DNA of 64,000 nucleotides from Rouxiella silvae (lineage in GTDB: Bacteria > Pseudomonadota > Gammaproteobacteria > Enterobacterales > Enterobacteriaceae): the NCBI RefSeq assembly GCF_002093625.1, contig NZ_MRWD01000009.1:1-64000 (forward strand), in the 5' to 3' direction. The first letter of the stretch is position 1; every line of letters begins with the position of its first letter. Position numbers and translations under genes: made by a program. Under the pieces are notes generated by a model, which did not search any database, had not been told where the DNA came from, and worked only from the letters and a program-made list of their open reading frames with translations. This document shows, piece after piece, positions 35,250-45,717 of this stretch.

Positions 35250-36458
35250 ATGAAAAAGCGTATTCTGGCAGGGGTAATTCTGGCATTAATCAGCTCACAG
35301 GTGGCGGCAAAAAGTTGGATGCTGACCGATGCTGACACCAGTACTGAAAAGGGAGATTGGCAGATAAACAGTTCACAGCTGAAGTTAGGCAATGAGCCCT
35401 TCAGCATTCAACAAAAAGTGCTTCACGGCGGCAAGCAGGAAGGGTCAAAGGTTATCACTCTAACCAGTAAAAATGGCCTGACAATCATGCTAAGCCCGAC
35501 ACGAGGTATGGATCTGCTGCGTGTGACCGGCCACGGCGTTCGTCTCGGCTGGGATTCACCGGTGAACGAAGTGGTGAATCCTGCTTACATGAATCTTGAA
35601 AGCCGTAACGGCCTCGGCTGGCTGGAAGGTTTCAATGAGATGATGGTGCGCTGCGGATTCGAATGGACTGGTCACCCAGTGACTAAAGACGGCGTAATTT
35701 ACACGCTGCACGGCAAGGCGGGAAACACGCCAGCTTCAAAAGTTGAAGTGATTGTTGATGACAAAGCGCCGCACGAAATCCGCATTCGCGGCCTGCTGAA
35801 GGAGCACACGTTTAAGAAAGCCAACCTCGAGACCTGGACCGAGCTCCGCTATGTGCCGGGCAGTGACTCTTTCACGATTCATGACGTATTAACCAATAAA
35901 GCAGACTATCCGCACGACTATCAGATTATCTATCACAGTAACTTCGGCACACCTATTCTTGAAGAAAATGCGCGATTTATTGCTCCACTGGCGTCAGTTT
36001 CACCGTTCAATGATTATGCTAAAAAAGGGTTAGACCACTGGGCAACCTACGGCGCGCCGACCAAAGACTTTGATGAAATGGTGTTTAACCTGAAGCCCAA
36101 AGCAGACAGCAACGGTAAAACAGTGGCCGCGGTGATTAACAGCAAAGGTGACAAGGGCGCATCGATTGAATTTGATACCCATCAGTTGCCGCTGCTCACT
36201 ATGTGGAAAAATACTGACACATTGAAGCAAGGTTATGTTACCGGCATTGAACCCGGCACCAACTATGCGTATCCGGTCACTATCGAGAAAGAACAGGGGC
36301 GCGTTAAGCAACTTCAGGCGGGAGAAAGCACTGAATTTACACTGACCTATTCTTTGCTTAAAGATGCCGCTGCGGTTTCGAAAGTGGAACAGCGAGTGAA
36401 GGATATTCAGGGCAATGAGTCTATAAAAGTGGATGAGAAACCGATTGCCGTAGAGTAA
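35250..36458 (+). CDS. Periplasmic aldose-1-epimerase-like protein (DUF4432)
   Basis: A 402-residue protein. The N-terminus MKKRILAGVILALISSQVAA is a clear Sec signal peptide; the mature part is a DUF4432/galactose-mutarotase-like beta-sandwich with NGLTIMLSPTRGMDLL, LGWLEGFNEMMVRCG and IIYHSNFG motifs. DUF4432 proteins are related to aldose epimerases; export to the periplasm is unusual for them. The ATG follows AAAGGAAGAG. Stands alone between the VOC gene and the convergent proA. Sugar substrate unknown. Confidence 0.85.
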   Translation: MKKRILAGVILALISSQVAAKSWMLTDADTSTEKGDWQINSSQLKLGNEPFSIQQKVLHGGKQEGSKVITLTSKNGLTIMLSPTRGMDLLRVTGHGVRLGWDSPVNEVVNPAYMNLESRNGLGWLEGFNEMMVRCGFEWTGHPVTKDGVIYTLHGKAGNTPASKVEVIVDDKAPHEIRIRGLLKEHTFKKANLETWTELRYVPGSDSFTIHDVLTNKADYPHDYQIIYHSNFGTPILEENARFIAPLASVSPFNDYAKKGLDHWATYGAPTKDFDEMVFNLKPKADSNGKTVAAVINSKGDKGASIEFDTHQLPLLTMWKNTDTLKQGYVTGIEPGTNYAYPVTIEKEQGRVKQLQAGESTEFTLTYSLLKDAAAVSKVEQRVKDIQGNESIKVDEKPIAVE

Positions 36459-36524
36459 GGCCGCACTCAATACCTCAGCAGCCACTACTGGTTTCATCTC
36501 AATTATTTTAATATCTGAAAAGAG

Positions 36525-36561
36525 AAAAACCGGTGTCGCATAATACTTCACCGGTTTTTTT
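36525..36561. terminator. Bidirectional terminator between DUF4432 gene and proA
   Basis: AAAAACCGGTG pairs with CACCGGTTTTT; T runs on both strands. It serves the convergent DUF4432 gene and proA. Confidence 0.85.
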
Positions 36562-36593
36562 AGCTTGAGGCAGAAGAATTAGGCCGTTAAGAG

Positions 36594-37847
36594 CTAAGGT
36601 CTCACCAAATCATCCCCATAACCGATCCACTTATAAGTGGTCAATGCTTCAAGGCCCATCGGGCCTCGGGCGTGGAGTTTTTGGGTACTTACCGCCACTT
36701 CAGCGCCGAGGCCAAATTGGCCGCCGTCGGTGAAGCGCGTGCTGGCGTTAACGTAGACCGCCGACGAGTCGACCTCATTCACAAAGCGCTCCGCGCTGCT
36801 TATTGAACGCGTCAAAATGGCGTCGGAATGCTCTGTGCCGTAGTGACGAATGTGCGCCACGGCGGCCTCGAGGTCTTCCACCACGGTGACGTTGAGATCC
36901 AATGACAGCCACTCGTCCTGATAGTCTTCGTCTTTCACTTCAACGACAGTGGCCGGTCCGTTTTTAAGCCAAGGCAACGCGGAAACGCTGGCGTGCAGAG
37001 TGACGCCCGCAGCATGCATCTTCTCGCTAAGCGCAGGCAGGAAGCGGCTGGCAATCGCTTCATGAACCAACAGCGTCTCGAGGCTGTTACAGGCACTCGG
37101 GCGCTGCACTTTGGCGCTTTCAATTACCGTCAGCGCTTTGTCGAAATCAACGCTTTCATCAACAAAGGTGTGACACACACCAATGCCGCCGGTGATGACC
37201 GGAATAGTCGACTGCTCGCGGCAGAGTTTATGCAGCGCAGCGCCACCGCGCGGAATAAGCATGTCGATGTATTTATCAAGGCGCAGCATCTCGGCCACCA
37301 GCGCGCGGTCGGGGCTTTGAATCGCCTGCACGGCGGCGCCAGGCAGTCCACACTGTTCAAGCGCTTTCTGAATAACGTTTACCGTCGCCAAATTAGTATG
37401 ATGCGTCTCTTTGCCGCCGCGCAGAATAACGGCATTGCCCGTTTTCAGACACAGGCTGGCGACGTCTATAGTCACGTTGGGACGCGCTTCGTAAATCACG
37501 CCGACGACGCCAAGCGGCACGCGCCGACGTTGCAGTTTTAATCCGCTGTCCATCTGCGCGCCGTCGATCACTTGACCCACCGGGTCACTGAGACGGCACA
37601 CGTCTCGCACGTCGTTGGCAATGGCGGTTAGGCGTGCGGGGGTCAACAACAGGCGGTCGAGCAGTGACTCTTTCATACCGTTTTCGCGCGCGGCGGCCAT
37701 GTCGAGCTCGTTAGCCTGAATAATGCTCTGGCTGTTGGCCTCAAGCATGTCGGCAATCAGCATCAGCGCAGCATTTTTTTGCGCGGTGCTCAATGTAGAA
37801 AGCTGGTAAGACGCCAGTCTGGCGGCTTTGCCCATTTGCTCCAACAT
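36594..37847 (-). CDS. proA: Gamma-glutamyl phosphate reductase
   Basis: A 417-residue ProA, second enzyme of proline synthesis, which reduces gamma-glutamyl phosphate to glutamate-5-semialdehyde. The aldehyde-dehydrogenase-like features are clear: [18 protein letters not shown] cofactor region, the [10 protein letters not shown] segment, the catalytic cysteine in [15 protein letters not shown] and the C-terminal [19 protein letters not shown]. It lies 9 bp downstream of proB in the usual proBA operon. The tRNA-Thr gene found after proA in E. coli is absent here. Confidence 0.97.
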   Translation of the reverse strand: MLEQMGKAARLASYQLSTLSTAQKNAALMLIADMLEANSQSIIQANELDMAAARENGMKESLLDRLLLTPARLTAIANDVRDVCRLSDPVGQVIDGAQMDSGLKLQRRRVPLGVVGVIYEARPNVTIDVASLCLKTGNAVILRGGKETHHTNLATVNVIQKALEQCGLPGAAVQAIQSPDRALVAEMLRLDKYIDMLIPRGGAALHKLCREQSTIPVITGGIGVCHTFVDESVDFDKALTVIESAKVQRPSACNSLETLLVHEAIASRFLPALSEKMHAAGVTLHASVSALPWLKNGPATVVEVKDEDYQDEWLSLDLNVTVVEDLEAAVAHIRHYGTEHSDAILTRSISSAERFVNEVDSSAVYVNASTRFTDGGQFGLGAEVAVSTQKLHARGPMGLEALTTYKWIGYGDDLVRP

Positions 37848-37856
37848 AATGACTCC

Positions 37857-38960
37857 TTAACTTACGATCATATCGTCGCGGTGAACGGCAACAGGACCGT
37901 ATTCATATCCAAGAATGTCGTTGATCTGCTGGGAGTGTTGCCCGGCAATCATGCGCATTGCATCACTGTTATAGCGGCTAACGCCGTGTGCCAGATCGCG
38001 ACCAGTCAGATTGCGGATGCGGATCACTTCGCCGCGCGAGAAATCACCTTTCACGTCGCGAATGCCTTTGGGCAGCAGCGAGCTTCCGCGCTCGAGCATC
38101 GCGGCAACGGCGCCGTCGTCAATGGTAATTTCACCGGCGGGTGGCGCGCCAAAGATCCAGCGTTTGCGGTTTTCTAGCGGGGTTTCCATGGCGTGGAAAC
38201 GCGTACCGACTGAGTTACCGGCTATCACATCGCCAACTACGCCAGGCAGGCTGCCCGCGGCAATAATCGTGTCGATTCCGGCGCGGCATGCAATGTCGGC
38301 GGCCTGCAACTTAGTCGCCATACCGCCGGTGCCAAGCCCGGAGACGCTATCGCCGGCAATGCCGCGCAGTGCATCGTCGATACCGGTCACTTCGCGAATT
38401 AACTCCGCGTCGGGGTTAGTACGCGGATCGGCGGTAAACAGGCCCGGCTGGTCGGTCAACAGCAGCAGTTTATCGGCACCGGCCAAAATGGCGGCCAATG
38501 CGGAAAGATTGTCGTTATCGCCAACTTTAATTTCGGCGGTCGCCACGGCGTCGTTCTCGTTAATCACCGGCACGATGTGGTTATCGAGCAACGCATTCAT
38601 GGTGTCGCGGGCGTTGAGAAAGCGTTCGCGGTCTTCGAGATCAGCACGGGTCAGCAGCATCTGCCCAATGTGGATGCCATAAATTGAGAACAGCTGTTCC
38701 CACAGTTGAATCAAACGGCTCTGCCCTACCGCCGCCAATAGCTGTTTGGAGGCGATGGTGGCGGGGAGTTCGGGGTAGCCAAGATGTTCGCGTCCGGCTG
38801 CAATGGCGCCAGAAGTGACGATAACAATGCGATGCCCTGCCGCATGTTGCTGGGCGCACTGACGCACCAGTTCAACAATGTGGGCACGGTTAAGGCGGCG
38901 TGAACCACCGGTGAGCACGCTGGTGCCCAGTTTTACAACCAACGTTTGGCTGCCACTCAT
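37857..38960 (-). CDS. proB: Glutamate 5-kinase
   Basis: A 367-residue ProB, first and feedback-controlled enzyme of proline synthesis. The amino-acid kinase domain (about 1-260) starts [16 protein letters not shown] and holds [16 protein letters not shown] and [17 protein letters not shown]; the C-terminal PUA domain (about 275-360) has [11 protein letters not shown]. proA follows at once. E. coli has phoE upstream of proB; here the next gene upstream is crl. Confidence 0.97.
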   Translation of the reverse strand: MSGSQTLVVKLGTSVLTGGSRRLNRAHIVELVRQCAQQHAAGHRIVIVTSGAIAAGREHLGYPELPATIASKQLLAAVGQSRLIQLWEQLFSIYGIHIGQMLLTRADLEDRERFLNARDTMNALLDNHIVPVINENDAVATAEIKVGDNDNLSALAAILAGADKLLLLTDQPGLFTADPRTNPDAELIREVTGIDDALRGIAGDSVSGLGTGGMATKLQAADIACRAGIDTIIAAGSLPGVVGDVIAGNSVGTRFHAMETPLENRKRWIFGAPPAGEITIDDGAVAAMLERGSSLLPKGIRDVKGDFSRGEVIRIRNLTGRDLAHGVSRYNSDAMRMIAGQHSQQINDILGYEYGPVAVHRDDMIVS

Positions 38961-39102
38961 AATCTTTCTGCCGTTTGTATTGAATTAAAATCGAAGGGTC
39001 GACGTCATCGCCTGTGCTGTATATCTAACAGCTGGAACGCGTTATGCCAACTGACATAACGCTAAATAATGACATACAATTGGGGTAGAGCGAAATCAGT
39101 CT

Positions 39103-39504
39103 TTACGCTGAAAGCTTGATGGGGTCTTTAGCAAAATCGTGTGCGGGTTCGAGCTTAAGTTCCATTTCCACAATCATGGCGTTCAAATTTTTGAAAAAGG
39201 TCTGCAGCGTGGTTTCAAGTTTATCGACCACTTCAGGATTTTTAATCTGTTGAGCTTTCCAATTGCCATCTTTGTCAAACAGGCCGTACTCGTAGATATA
39301 GGTAAATCTGTCACTTTCTGCCTGCAGCTCAATCCACCAGCCCCAAAACTCACGTTTTTCTGGAGCTGGCTTCACGTTTACGCAAACTGCCAGACAATCG
39401 AAGAAGAAACGCTCTTTTTCGCATTTCGCTTCGCGGATATAAGGCCCTAACGTGCCGAAACGTTTCATCAGTCTGCTTTTAGGATGACCACTAGGTAACG
39501 TCAT
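39103..39504 (-). CDS. crl: Sigma-S-binding protein Crl
   Basis: A 133-residue Crl, which binds sigma-S and promotes holoenzyme assembly. The start [20 protein letters not shown], the segment [14 protein letters not shown] and [20 protein letters not shown] match Crl. The ATG at 39504 follows AAGGAGA at 7-base spacing; an open extension upstream to 39558 is not used. Located between proB and frsA as in other Enterobacterales. A small inverted repeat GCGTTATG/CATAACGC (39039-39062) lies between crl and proB. Confidence 0.95.
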   Translation of the reverse strand: MTLPSGHPKSRLMKRFGTLGPYIREAKCEKERFFFDCLAVCVNVKPAPEKREFWGWWIELQAESDRFTYIYEYGLFDKDGNWKAQQIKNPEVVDKLETTLQTFFKNLNAMIVEMELKLEPAHDFAKDPIKLSA

Positions 39505-39567
39505 GTACAATCTCCTTATGTAGGCCTCCATTTGTAGCAAACCGTTTAAAATTAGCAAACAATTTCG

Positions 39568-40815
39568 TTATGACAGTTTTAATTTTAACCACTGACAAAT
39601 ATCTTTAAGTGCCTTGTCAAAACTGCCATATAGCGGCTGCGAGGGGATGGCGATAGTTTTGCCATCTGCGCTGGAGGCCGCAATAAGTCTGGATTCTTCC
39701 TTTGGACTAAAGGGGTCATTCTCCCAATAGCATGAGAGCATCGGCACCGGCGTTCTTCTGCCCAGCAGGCCCTGCGTTTTCAGAGAATACCGATTAAGCT
39801 CAACCTTCAACGCCGCGTCGCTGGCGTAAGGCATGCCAATCCGGCTCGCCAGCACGTCCATATACATATCAGGCACGCGTTTCTGGCAATTCGCATCGGT
39901 CAGCATTTGATGAACAATCGGCCCCAGGCAGGCAACCGCCTTGATTCTGCGTGGCTCAAGATAGCCCAAGCGTACCGCAACATTGCCGCCAAAACGGGTG
40001 CCTAAAACGGCGACGCGCGTGCTGTTGACCCAGGGAATTTTATCAAGCTGCTGTAGCACCTGCTGATGCAGCACGCTGGTATCTTGCGTTAGCTTGGTGT
40101 GCGATGAAAACCCGACCGACGGCATGTCGATAGTTATCATGGCGATACCCAGCGGAGCCAGATAGCTGCGGAACAGGCGATGATAATCGCTTTGCAAAGA
40201 ATCCAGGCCACCGCAAACCAACACCGCGGGTAAAGGTGCAGTGCCGCTGTTTGGCAGGTGCACAAATCCGACAATCGGCTTGCTGCCTTCCACCGGCAGT
40301 GAAAACTCTTTTAGCTTATAGGATGAACCTTCGGTGGATTTTTCGAAGGCTTTATTCGCCAGAACCTCGGCCTGCTCTGCCAAAGCATCGCCTTTTATGT
40401 GTGGATATCCGGCAACGCTGTAAAAATTAGCCGCCCGCAGCCAATATTCGCTGGCCTTTTCTGGGTCCTGCTCATCCTGCGCTTTCTGCTGCCAACTCAT
40501 CGCCTGATTCGACCACTCATAGATCCAATTACCGTTGCGATAACCGACGACGGTATCCAACAGTTGGTCATCGGTGCGTTCGGCGGTTGAAACGGCAATG
40601 CGCGACAACACTTCTTCTACCTCCAAAGGGTCAATACCGCGCCACAGCCACATCAGACGATTCAGAGTGCGGTACCAGCAGGGTGCTGAATCGCCTTCAA
40701 GCGCGGAATGAATCGGCGGAGAAGAGTGACGATCGGCACGTGGAACCAGCGTGGAGGTCTCAGGATATTTAAATCGAGGTTTAAACAGTTTTACAGAAAG
40801 ATTAGTGGGTGCCAT
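39568..40815 (-). CDS. frsA: FrsA esterase / fermentation-respiration switch protein
   Basis: A 415-residue alpha/beta-hydrolase-like FrsA. The N-terminus [19 protein letters not shown], the segment [13 protein letters not shown] and the core [18 protein letters not shown] match FrsA, which interacts with EIIA-Glc and influences the balance of fermentation and respiration. The start at 40815 gives the family-typical length (E. coli 414) and has AGAGGA about ten bases upstream. crl follows on the same strand. Confidence 0.95.
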   Translation of the reverse strand: MAPTNLSVKLFKPRFKYPETSTLVPRADRHSSPPIHSALEGDSAPCWYRTLNRLMWLWRGIDPLEVEEVLSRIAVSTAERTDDQLLDTVVGYRNGNWIYEWSNQAMSWQQKAQDEQDPEKASEYWLRAANFYSVAGYPHIKGDALAEQAEVLANKAFEKSTEGSSYKLKEFSLPVEGSKPIVGFVHLPNSGTAPLPAVLVCGGLDSLQSDYHRLFRSYLAPLGIAMITIDMPSVGFSSHTKLTQDTSVLHQQVLQQLDKIPWVNSTRVAVLGTRFGGNVAVRLGYLEPRRIKAVACLGPIVHQMLTDANCQKRVPDMYMDVLASRIGMPYASDAALKVELNRYSLKTQGLLGRRTPVPMLSCYWENDPFSPKEESRLIAASSADGKTIAIPSQPLYGSFDKALKDICQWLKLKLS

Positions 40816-40916
40816 AACAGTTAACATCCTCTTTTGGCAGGTAAGAAGGCGCGGGAGCACCCTCTCCAGTGAAGGATTATAACAAAGTCTGCGGAGGTCA
40901 GATCAGAACATAAATC

Positions 40917-40943
40917 AAAAACGCCCGCATAAGCGAGCGTTTA
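40917..40943 (-). terminator. Intrinsic terminator after gpt (minus strand)
   Basis: On the minus strand AAACGCTCGC-TTAT-GCGGGCGTTT is followed by TTTGATTT. It lies between the ERIC element and frsA and would end the gpt transcript. Confidence 0.75.
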
Positions 40944-40960
40944 AATATCAACTGTTGAGA

Positions 40961-41079
40961 AACGATCCTCTAAAGCCTTTGAGTTGCAGGAAAGCGGCAA
41001 CCAAGCACATCCCCAGGCGCTGACTCAGGTCAGTTATCAGGGCGGCCAACGCATCTGCGGTTCAAAGGGTGACGAGGAT
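40961..41079. repeat. ERIC (IRU) element, divergent copy
   Basis: About 119 bp with the ERIC layout: outer inverted ends (GATCCTC/GAGGAT), inner TTTGAGTTGCAGG against GCGGTTCAAAG, and the central CCCCAGGCGCTGACTCAGGTCAG followed by GGCCAACGC. It ends directly before the gpt stop codon. It is clearly related to, but more divergent than, the three copies after pepD. ERICs are non-autonomous mobile palindromic repeats of Enterobacterales. Confidence 0.8.
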
Positions 41080-41538
41080 TTATTTGCCCGCGATAGGCGG
41101 GACGAAGACTACGCCCATATCCCAAGGCTGCTCAATCCAGGTATCCTGAGGAATATCAATTACGTAATCATCAACCAGCGGACGACCGGCTGGTTTGGCA
41201 AACACGGTGACGAAGTGTGCTTTTGGGTACATTTCGCGGATTGCCTGTGCGGTTCCGCCAGTGTCTACCAGATCATCAATGACGATAAAGCCTTCGCCGT
41301 CACCTTCAGCGCGTTTAACGATTTTCATTTCACGCTGATTGTCGTGGTCATAGCTGGAGATGCAAACGGTATCAACGTGACGGATATTTAACTCGCGAGC
41401 CAGCAACGCTGCTGGGACCAGTCCACCGCGGCTAACGGCAATAATGCCGGTCCATTGTTCTACCGGCAGCAGGCGTTTTGCCAGTGTGCGGGCGTGAATT
41501 TGCAGCATGTCCCAAGTTACAACGTACTTTTCGCTCAT
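41080..41538 (-). CDS. gpt: Xanthine-guanine phosphoribosyltransferase
   Basis: A 152-residue Gpt. It converts guanine, xanthine and hypoxanthine to nucleotides with PRPP. The start [20 protein letters not shown], the motif [20 protein letters not shown] and the PRPP-binding segment [14 protein letters not shown] are clear. The conserved neighbourhood frsA-gpt-pepD supports it. The stop abuts an ERIC element. Confidence 0.97.
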   Translation of the reverse strand: MSEKYVVTWDMLQIHARTLAKRLLPVEQWTGIIAVSRGGLVPAALLARELNIRHVDTVCISSYDHDNQREMKIVKRAEGDGEGFIVIDDLVDTGGTAQAIREMYPKAHFVTVFAKPAGRPLVDDYVIDIPQDTWIEQPWDMGVVFVPPIAGK

Positions 41539-41784
41539 TTTTTAACTCTCAAAAAAGGGATATCCCAGCCTGTAAGATTAACGGCTTTTAACAAAATTAT
41601 TCAGGGAAAAATTGTTGCGCGAGATTATAGTGAGTCCTGCGGTTAAAAACCAGCGCTTATCCCGCACGGAAAGGCCAAAATTAGCGGATTATCCCCTTTG
41701 CCTGACGCGCACAGTGCGGGAGAAAGTGATATTCTGTCCGCCATCTCGTCAACTCTTTTCGACCTACAAACCGGGAGACTTACA

Positions 41785-43245
41785 GTGTCTGAACTGTCTC
41801 AGCTTTCACCACAACCTCTGTGGGATATTTTTGCCAAAATCTGTTCAATTCCGCACCCTTCTTATCATGAAGAAGAATTGGCTAAACACGTTCTAGACTG
41901 GGCCGCCGAGCAAGGCCTGCACGCCGAACGCGATCAGGTTGGCAACATTTTGCTTCGCAAACCCGCGACTGCCGGAATGGAAAACCGTAAACCTGTCGTG
42001 CTGCAGGCCCATCTGGACATGGTTCCGCAAAAAAACAACGACACGGTGCATGACTTCCTTAAAGACCCTATTTTGCCTTACGTTGATAACGGCTGGGTGA
42101 AAGCCCGTGGCACCACGTTAGGTTCCGATAACGGTATCGGCATGGCGTCTGCGCTGGCGGTACTGGCGGATAAAAGCGTTGAGCACGGCCCGCTGGAAGT
42201 GCTGCTGACCATGACAGAAGAAGCCGGTATGGATGGCGCATTTGGTCTGCAGCCTAACTGGCTACAGGCAGAAATCCTGATTAACACCGACTCGGAAACC
42301 GAGGGCGAAATTTACATGGGCTGCGCAGGGGGGGTCGACTTTATTACCACTCTGCCGCTCCAGCGCGAAGCAGTTCCGGTGGGCTTCACCACGCTAAAAC
42401 TGACGCTGAAAGGCCTGAAAGGCGGTCACTCTGGCGCTGAAATTCATTTAGGCTTGGGCAATGCTAATAAACTGCTGGCGCGCTTCCTGTGCGAACATGC
42501 ACAAACGCTGGACGTTCGCCTGCTGGACTTGACCGGCGGAACCTTGCGCAACGCGATTCCACGTGAAGCCGTTGCTCAGTTGGCTGTACCTGCTGATAAA
42601 GTTGAGGCATTTAAGGCCGCCGCGGATGCTTTCCAGGCTACCGTTCAGTTCGAACTGGCCGCCGTTGAGAAAAACATCAAGCTGGTGATCGAAGCGCTGA
42701 ACAGCGATGCCAAAGCGTTGAACAAAGACAGCCAGAGCCGTTTTCTGGGCCTGCTAAATGCAACGCCAAACGGCGTTATTCGCATGAGCGACGACGTAAA
42801 AGGCGTGGTTGAAACCTCGCTAAACGTAGGCGTTGTGACCATGACCGAAGGCGAGGCTGAAATCATCTGCCTGATCCGCTCCCTGATCGACAGCGGTAAA
42901 GACTATGTGGTTAGCATGCTGAGCTCTGTGGGCCAGCTGGCGGGCGCTAAAACGACACCTAAAGGCGGGTACCCTGGCTGGAAACCTGAGCCAACGTCAC
43001 CGGTAATGGCGCAGGTCCGCGAGATTTACGAAAGTCTGTTTAACAAAACGCCAAACATTATGGTGATCCACGCGGGTCTGGAATGTGGTTTGTTTAAGAA
43101 GCCTTATCCTGACATGGATATGGTCTCAATCGGACCGACCATCACCGGACCTCACTCCCCGGATGAGCAGGTACACATCGGCAGCGTCGACCTTTACTGG
43201 CAACTGCTGACTGCGTTGCTGAAAGCTATTCCAGAACGCGGTTAA
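41785..43245 (+). CDS. pepD: Aminoacyl-histidine dipeptidase (peptidase D)
   Basis: A 486-residue PepD (cytosolic M20-type metallopeptidase) that cleaves dipeptides including carnosine. Zinc-ligand regions are VVLQAHLDMVPQK, GSDNGIGMASALAVL and TEEAGMDGAFGLQ; the N-terminus SELSQLSPQPLWDIFAKI is nearly identical to E. coli PepD. Start is GTG at 41785, seven bases after GGGAG; an upstream in-frame ATG at 41698 would add 29 residues with no family match. Three ERIC repeats follow directly. Confidence 0.96.
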   Translation: MSELSQLSPQPLWDIFAKICSIPHPSYHEEELAKHVLDWAAEQGLHAERDQVGNILLRKPATAGMENRKPVVLQAHLDMVPQKNNDTVHDFLKDPILPYVDNGWVKARGTTLGSDNGIGMASALAVLADKSVEHGPLEVLLTMTEEAGMDGAFGLQPNWLQAEILINTDSETEGEIYMGCAGGVDFITTLPLQREAVPVGFTTLKLTLKGLKGGHSGAEIHLGLGNANKLLARFLCEHAQTLDVRLLDLTGGTLRNAIPREAVAQLAVPADKVEAFKAAADAFQATVQFELAAVEKNIKLVIEALNSDAKALNKDSQSRFLGLLNATPNGVIRMSDDVKGVVETSLNVGVVTMTEGEAEIICLIRSLIDSGKDYVVSMLSSVGQLAGAKTTPKGGYPGWKPEPTSPVMAQVREIYESLFNKTPNIMVIHAGLECGLFKKPYPDMDMVSIGPTITGPHSPDEQVHIGSVDLYWQLLTALLKAIPERG

Positions 43246-43254
43246 TACCCAGTC

Positions 43255-43632
43255 AATATCCTGTGGATTTCAAACGACAGGAAGGCGGCAACTGAGCGAC
43301 GCCCCAAGAGCTTACATAAGTTAGTGACTGGGGGGAGAGAAGGCAGCCAACGCCTCTGTCGTTTGAAAGATGCGGACAGTAAATATCCTGTGGATTTCGA
43401 ACGACAGGAAGGCGGCAACTGAGCGACGCCCCAAGAGCTTACACAAGTCAGTGACTGGGGGGAGAGAAGGCAGCCAACGCCTCTGTCGTTTGAAAGATGC
43501 GGACAGTAAATATCCTGTGGATTTCGAACGACAGGAAGGCGGCAACTGAGCGACGCCCCAAGAGCTTACACAAGTCAGTGACTGGGGGGAGAGAAGGCAG
43601 CCAACGCCTCTATCGTTTGAAAGATGCGGATA
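43255..43632. repeat. Tandem array of three 127-bp ERIC elements
   Basis: Three head-to-tail copies start at 43255, 43382 and 43509 with an exact 127-bp period, the usual ERIC length. Each holds the ERIC core CCCCAAGAGCTTACA and GTGACTGGGG and closing GCCAACGCC. Copies 2 and 3 differ by about one base (TCTGTCG versus TCTATCG); copy 1 differs at a few positions. The third copy ends right before the dinB stop codon. The array fills the whole pepD-dinB convergent gap (387 bp). Confidence 0.88.
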
Positions 43633-44691
43633 TTATTCCCACGGCAGCAACAGCTGCCGTTCTATCTGTGGATCCTGCAAAGTCACGTGCAACCCAACCA
43701 GCCTTACCCCTCGCCCTCCGCGACGCATTTCCCACGCTTCTTGCGCGACTTTTAGTAAATCAGCCTTATTTAATACCGGCCAAACGTGCTCTTGGGTAGT
43801 TTGCTGAAAATCATGAAACTTGAGTTTCACGCCCTGCCGGGCAATGCGCAAGTCGGGGCTGACGCGCGTTAGTCGGGTTTCAAGCTCGGGATATAGGCGG
43901 TCAATCAGCTCAACACAGCTTTCCCAATCGTGAATATCTTCTGCCAGCGTGCGCTCAACGCCCACTGATTTGCGCAACCGTTCAGATGAAATTTCGCGTT
44001 CATCAATCCCTTGACAGCGTTCCCACAAGACTCGTCCAAATTTTCCGAATCTTTTCAGCAACAGCGACAAATCATAGCGCTGCACGTCACCGCAGGTGAT
44101 TAAACCGTTTTCTTCCAGCTTACGAGCGGTAACTTTTCCTACGCCGGGTATCTTGGCCAACGGCAAATTAAGCAGGAATTCATCCACCTTATCAGGGGTT
44201 ATGACAAACTGGCCGTTAGGTTTATTAAGGTCCGAGGCAATTTTGGCAAGAAACTTGATAGGCGCAATACCGGCCGACGCCGTGAGGTTAAGCTCGTTGG
44301 AAATAGCCTGGCGGATTTCACTGGCCATTAACGTCGCCGATCCACTGCAGTGCGTACTGTGGGTCACGTCGAGGTAGGCTTCATCCAAAGAAAGAGGTTC
44401 GATCAGCGCGGTGTAGCGGGCAAAAATTTCGCGAATATGCAGCGATGCTTCTTTATAGGCCTCGCCCCTGCCGGGAATAACTTTAAGGTGTGGGCAGAGC
44501 TTTAAGGCCATGGCGGTGGACATGGCGCTGTGTACGCCGTAACGTCGCGCCGGATAGTTGGCGGTGCTTATTACACCCCGCCGGTCTTTGCTGCCGCCAA
44601 TCGCCAACGGGATATCGCGCAGGGACGGATCGTCGCGCATTTCTACGGCTGCGTAAAAGCAGTCCATATCGACGTGTATGATCTTGCGCAT
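43633..44691 (-). CDS. dinB: DNA polymerase IV (DinB)
   Basis: A 352-residue Y-family translesion polymerase. Catalytic acidic residues lie in [16 protein letters not shown] and [10 protein letters not shown]; helix-hairpin-helix region [18 protein letters not shown] and the C-terminal little-finger domain follow, ending in the beta-clamp-binding tail [11 protein letters not shown]. Length matches E. coli (351). It is preceded by a LexA box and so is SOS-induced. Confidence 0.96.
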   Translation of the reverse strand: MRKIIHVDMDCFYAAVEMRDDPSLRDIPLAIGGSKDRRGVISTANYPARRYGVHSAMSTAMALKLCPHLKVIPGRGEAYKEASLHIREIFARYTALIEPLSLDEAYLDVTHSTHCSGSATLMASEIRQAISNELNLTASAGIAPIKFLAKIASDLNKPNGQFVITPDKVDEFLLNLPLAKIPGVGKVTARKLEENGLITCGDVQRYDLSLLLKRFGKFGRVLWERCQGIDEREISSERLRKSVGVERTLAEDIHDWESCVELIDRLYPELETRLTRVSPDLRIARQGVKLKFHDFQQTTQEHVWPVLNKADLLKVAQEAWEMRRGGRGVRLVGLHVTLQDPQIERQLLLPWE

Positions 44692-44716
44692 AATCCCCCC
44701 CTTTCACTTCCTCAAT

Positions 44717-44736
44717 AACTGTATAAGTATACAGTT
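44717..44736. promoter_or_regulatory. LexA (SOS) box upstream of dinB
   Basis: AACTGTATAAGTATACAGTT matches the CTGT-N8-ACAG LexA consensus with full dyad symmetry in the arms. It lies 26 bp upstream of the dinB start codon. Confidence 0.9.
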
Positions 44737-44991
44737 GAGTTTCTAAATCTCAAGCACTGTCATTACGCGCAGTTGATCTAAAATTTGGCTTAATTGGCGG
44801 GACTTTTGTAAAAACCTGCAAATAAAGGCTTTTTTTATCTCAATCGCGAAATAAATTACATTTCAAACCATTGATAAAAATTTAATCAGTATTAATATGG
44901 CTGCGTTCAAGATATTGAATATCAGTGGCGGTCCGCGACGCTAAGTCAGCGGATAAAAAATAATAGAGTTGTAAATAAAGCAGGATTAAGA

Positions 44992-45717
44992 ATGGTCAGA
45001 ATCGCGCTGCTGCTTGCGATGCTTTTTAGTTTTCCCTTTTTTAGCGTGAGCACCGCTGTCGCCAGCGAACAGGCTCCTGTAGAAACGGGTGTTCAACAGC
45101 AATTATTAGGTTCCCCTGTTTATATTCAGATATTTAAGCAAGAGCGCACTCTCGAACTCTATGCCAAAGTTGAAGATAAATTCCAGTTGGTCGGCGCTTA
45201 TCGTATTTGCGACTTCTCGGGTGGGTTAGGCAACAAACGTCGTGAAGGCGATTTTAAAAGCCCAGAAGGTTTTTATAACATCGATATTCATCATTTGAAG
45301 CCTGACAGCAAGTTTTATCGCGCCATTAATATTGGTTTCCCAAATGATTACGATCGCGCGCAGGGATATTCAGGTAAATACCTGATGATCCACGGTAACT
45401 GTTTATCTATTGGTTGCTACGCCATGACCGATGCCTATATGAACGTGATTTTTAATTATGTTCAGGCAGCCTTTAACAACGGCCAACGTAACGTTGAAAT
45501 CAGCATCTATCCTTTCCGAATGACTGATGCCAACATGCAGTTAAACAGAAACTCTTACTACATTAATTTCTGGCGTCAGCTTCAGCCTGGCTATGCGTAC
45601 TTCCAGAAGTACCACCAGCCGCCGAGCGTTTCAGTGGTCAACGGCGGTTATGTCGTTAATCAGACACAGACTCTGACACCACCGGCTTCACAGCTGGCGT
45701 TCGCCACAGTGAAATAA
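44992..45717 (+). CDS. dpaA: L,D-transpeptidase-fold murein-lipoprotein hydrolase DpaA (YafK/LdtF)
   Basis: A 241-residue YkuD-fold protein with a signal peptide ending near VSTAVASEQ, therefore periplasmic. The catalytic pair is His134 and Cys142 in [15 protein letters not shown]. The family member in E. coli (YafK/DpaA) detaches Braun lipoprotein from peptidoglycan rather than making crosslinks. The gene context dinB-yafK-yafJ is conserved. Its last 30 bp overlap the 3' end of the convergent yafJ gene. Confidence 0.93.
   Translation: MVRIALLLAMLFSFPFFSVSTAVASEQAPVETGVQQQLLGSPVYIQIFKQERTLELYAKVEDKFQLVGAYRICDFSGGLGNKRREGDFKSPEGFYNIDIHHLKPDSKFYRAINIGFPNDYDRAQGYSGKYLMIHGNCLSIGCYAMTDAYMNVIFNYVQAAFNNGQRNVEISIYPFRMTDANMQLNRNSYYINFWRQLQPGYAYFQKYHQPPSVSVVNGGYVVNQTQTLTPPASQLAFATVK

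Noticed and set aside
36459-36593. tRNA-Thr (thrW) expected after proA, as in E. coli
   Set aside because: The 135 bp contain only a terminator hairpin and no cloverleaf or CCA-type end.
43255-43632. CRISPR array
   Set aside because: Repeats are 127 bp, contiguous and without unique spacers; the ERIC core sequence is recognisable.
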